DNA of 64,000 bases from Candidatus Nezhaarchaeales archaeon (GTDB taxonomy: Archaea; Thermoproteota; Methanomethylicia; Nezhaarchaeales; JAWCJE01), in assembly GCA_038853715.1 (NCBI GenBank), contig JAWCJE010000005.1, positions 12,241-76,240 of the forward strand. Direction: 5' to 3'. Shown here in pieces: positions 61,940 through 64,000 of the stretch. A program made the translations under genes and the position numbers. Positions within the stretch are counted from its first letter, which is position 1, and every line of letters begins with the position of its first letter. The notes beneath the pieces were generated by a model. That model was not told the origin of the DNA, searched no databases, and saw only the letters and a list, made by a program, of their open reading frames with translations.

Positions 61940-62289
61940 GGAAGGAGGCCATTAAAGAAGCTAGAGAATGGGTTAAAAGGTTAAACTTTAAGGTTACAGC
62001 CGTACTAATCGGATCGTACGCTAGAGGCGACTTCAATAAGTGGAGCGATGTAGATGTCCTACTAATAGCTGACTTTAAGGGTAATCCAATTGAGAGGCTT
62101 AAAACGCTGAACGCTCCGCCCGGATTCGAAGCGATACCGTTAACCCCAAAGGAATTTAGTAGTATGCTTTCAAGGAAGAATCCTTTAGCGGTTGAAGCGG
62201 TTAGCAGGGGCATCGTATTAAGAAACGACTTAGAGCTCATCTTACGCCATCCGAAACCTGGTACCGCTGAAGCTAAAGTGAAGGGGTAA
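61909..62289 (+). CDS. MNT-type minimal nucleotidyltransferase
   Basis: The 126-residue protein has the catalytic pattern LIGSYARGDFNKWSDVDVLL (GS-x-A-R-G ... S-D-x-D) typical of the MNT antitoxin family, with PLTPKEFSSML and NPLAVEAVSRGIVL. MNT proteins can nucleotidylate HEPN partners. It starts within the HEPN gene. A degraded second pair follows at 62382-63161. Confidence 0.87.
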   Translation: MEILKERERLRKEAIKEAREWVKRLNFKVTAVLIGSYARGDFNKWSDVDVLLIADFKGNPIERLKTLNAPPGFEAIPLTPKEFSSMLSRKNPLAVEAVSRGIVLRNDLELILRHPKPGTAEAKVKG

Positions 62290-62381
62290 TAACGTTATTT
62301 AAAGCTTAACGTTGCAGCAATAACTTGTCCCGCTAACAACGTTATATTAAGGAGTAATAATGAGTAGTAAGGGAGAATTCC

Positions 62382-62796
62382 GTGGAGGCCGTTGAAGAGG
62401 CTAAGAGGTGGTTTAAACAGAGCCTAAGAGATCTAAAGGCCTCTAAGACAGCCTACTAAATGGAAACTATGAACGGTCATGTTTTTCAGGCTTACCAATC
62501 GGCCGAGAAAGCCCTTAAGGCCCTTCTATACGCATACGGTGTAAGCGCGTGGGGACATAGTGTCCACGAACTACTAGATAGCGCGCGGAGGGTTGAAGAG
62601 GATAGCGAGGATTTTATACGTAATGGCCCGTGAACTCGATAGGCACTACGTGCCGTCGAGGTACCCAAACGCCTTCGAATCAGGGTACCCGGGGATGTAC
62701 TACGATGAGCCAACAGCTACGAGAGTTATACGCTCCGCCGAGGTGATCGTTGAAGGGGTACGGGTGAAGCTCGCGAAGCTTGGCGTAAAACCGTAG
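62382..62796 (+). pseudogene. Broken HEPN gene
   Basis: From GTG at 62382 the frame reads EAVEEAKRWFKQSLRDLKAS, then TAA at 62457. It continues with VFQAYQSAEKALKALLYAYG and GHSVHELLDSARRVEEDSE until TGA at 62631. The match resumes in another frame as ARELDRHYVPSRYPNAFESG. Thus there is one nonsense codon and one frameshift near 62620 relative to the intact HEPN at 61514. Confidence 0.8.
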
Positions 62797-63161
62797 AAAA
62801 CGTCTTAAAAAGGCTCTTAGGCGCCGTTAAGATCGGGTCGGCGTTACTCTTCGGCTCATGGAGTAGGGGCGAAGGAGGCGAATGGAGCGACGTAGACCTA
62901 TTAATCGTAAGTAGCGACGTTAAAAGCATCGAAGTCCTAGATCGCTTTAAACTCGTAGTAGGGATAGCACCCTCGAAAGCTGACGTATTCCTATACACCT
63001 TCGAGGAGCTTGAAAGAATGGTTAAAAAGGGGAATCCCTTAGCCCTCTCAGCCCTCATAGAGGGCAAACCTATAATACTATTCCAACGCGTCGAAGACTT
63101 AATTAAGCGCGTTAAAAACGCGTATACGAGAATGGGTAGGGCGTGGATAAGGCGAACCTAA
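62754..63161 (+). pseudogene. MNT gene of the broken pair, no start codon
   Basis: The frame encodes LLGAVKIGSALLFGSWSRGE, GGEWSDVDLLIVSSDVKS and continues to a stop at 63159. The catalytic motif (GSWSRG ... SDVD) is intact. No ATG, GTG or TTG occurs in frame between the upstream TGA (62751) and the catalytic region, so the start is lost. It overlaps the broken HEPN as in the intact pair. Confidence 0.65.
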
Positions 63162-63326
63162 AGCTAACGTCTCACTAACTAGAACGTGAGGGTAGCCTTA
63201 TAGTTCAGGGTCAACCTAACGTCGTAGTGACGGTTTTTAAGCCCGTTTAACGTAGATGGGTTACTGGCTTGGCGAAGCTCTTATAAGAGTATGTTCATCT
63301 TCTTAGTTTTAAGTGGTGACGTGTTT

Positions 63327-64000
63327 ATGTGGGTTGAAACGTGGTTTACGTTAAATGAAGCCTTATACGCGTTAATCCTATGCGTATGGGTGTTTATAGT
63401 GGTTCGGGTGATATCTAAAGCGGTTTACGAGGTTGCTAAGGGTAGGCGGGGTGAAGGGTCGGGGCATTACGTTGGCGTCTACTTCGCTAGGAAGGTTATT
63501 CATATACTGGCTGGGGGGCTTGTAGCGCTCGTAATACCGATGTTCAACCTGTTTAAAACCCCGTTACTTCCCTTAGCTTTGGGGATGGCGTTCGCTGTTT
63601 TCACCTATCTACCGCATAGAACCGGGAAGCTAATGTACTGGTTTCAAGACCCAGGGAATATCTACGAGGTGGACTTCTGCATCGTATGGGCCTTAACGAT
63701 GAGTTTAGGGTGGTTTCTAGGTGGAGGGAACTTCTGGTTCGGGGTAATCCCCGTTTCGTTTATGGCGTTTGGTGACGGAGTAACCGGGATCGTTAGGAAC
63801 TTCATATTTAAGAGGAGGACTAAGCATTGGAGCGGGAACGTAGCCATGTTCCTATTCTGCGCACCCCTCGGATACCTTTTAGGAAGCAACCTAGGGCCTT
63901 TTGGAGGGTTAATCTGCGTAGCGGCGGCCCTCGTAGCAAGCATAGTGGAACACGTAGAAAGGATCGGCAACTATGTGATAGACGATAACATAACGGTTCC
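63327..64000 (+). CDS. Dolichol/phytol kinase-like CTP-dependent membrane kinase, truncated by the window edge
   Basis: The frame is open from ATG 63327 to the end of the window (224 codons, no stop). It encodes a multi-helix membrane protein: YALILCVWVFIVVRVI, RKVIHILAGGLVALVI, LPLALGMAFAVFTYLPH, FCIVWALTMSLGWFLGG, and MAFGDGVTGIVRNFIFKRRT with HWSGNVAMF. The GDG-x-x-G-x-x-R...K...G pattern is that of the SEC59/DGK1 polyprenol or diacylglycerol kinase group. GGTGA lies seven bases before the ATG. It may phosphorylate a polyprenol lipid. Confidence 0.65.
   Translation, partial: MWVETWFTLNEALYALILCVWVFIVVRVISKAVYEVAKGRRGEGSGHYVGVYFARKVIHILAGGLVALVIPMFNLFKTPLLPLALGMAFAVFTYLPHRTGKLMYWFQDPGNIYEVDFCIVWALTMSLGWFLGGGNFWFGVIPVSFMAFGDGVTGIVRNFIFKRRTKHWSGNVAMFLFCAPLGYLLGSNLGPFGGLICVAAALVASIVEHVERIGNYVIDDNITV

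Overview
The window is an archaeal chromosome segment, most plausibly from an anaerobic, probably thermophilic member of the Thermoproteota/TACK lineages. Supporting evidence: an archaeal-type CO dehydrogenase/acetyl-CoA synthase operon, coenzyme F420 and methanopterin biosynthesis genes, tungsten-type aldehyde oxidoreductases, a sulfide-type Thi4, an archaeal PurS/PurL/PurQ split enzyme, TATA-like promoters, GGTGA-type ribosome sites and frequent GTG/TTG starts. No methyl-CoM reductase, rRNA, tRNA or CRISPR array was recognised, so the exact lineage and methanogenesis are not decided here.

Region by region: (1) 0.1-8.5 kb, minus strand: cooC, cdhA, cdhB, cdhC, cdhD, cdhE and cooT, a near-complete carbonyl branch of the Wood-Ljungdahl pathway with both nickel-handling accessory genes. 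(2) 8.9-15 kb: small winged-helix regulator, an archaeal thymidylate synthase coupled to a SplB-like radical SAM protein, an orphan molybdopterin oxidoreductase, a dCTP deaminase/dUTPase-like protein. (3) 15-24 kb: cofactor genes (cofC, cofD and an FbiB-like nitroreductase for F420; RFAP synthase for methanopterin), cis-prenyltransferase, Trm112, a SPASM radical SAM protein, an MBL hydrolase. (4) 24-30 kb: a branched-chain-amino-acid-type ABC transporter split into divergent livHM and livKGF. (5) 30-37.7 kb: HExxH protein, LarE-type sulfur transferase, SFM1-type SPOUT methyltransferase with a nearby decayed copy, a coiled-coil DUF3782-like protein, AOR with a MoaD/ThiS partner, thi4. (6) 37.9-53.1 kb: de novo purine cluster purC-purF-purF2-purD-purN-folD-purE-purM facing a minus-strand group purS, a DmsC-like membrane protein, purL, purQ and a ferredoxin/radical SAM fusion. 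(7) 53.1-56 kb: a decayed accessory zone with two retropepsin-like genes around a TnpB relic. (8) 56-61 kb: a second corrinoid iron-sulfur protein pair (cdhD2-cdhE2) between a methyltransferase and a second AOR. (9) 61-64 kb: MIP18-like protein, an intact and a broken HEPN/MNT pair, and a partial dolichol-kinase-like membrane protein at the edge.

How they may work together: the CODH/ACS operon makes or splits acetyl-CoA using methyl groups on a tetrahydropterin (methanopterin synthesis and F420 synthesis are nearby). The second CFeSP pair suggests a separate methyl-transfer branch. PurN and FolD imply that folate-type C1 carriers are also used, or that these enzymes accept the archaeal pterin. 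The most unusual items are the second CFeSP locus, the tandem PurF paralog lacking the glutaminase cysteine, a family of intergenic palindromic repeats, a second longer repeat family, and micro-ORFs overlapping the starts of both retropepsin-like genes.
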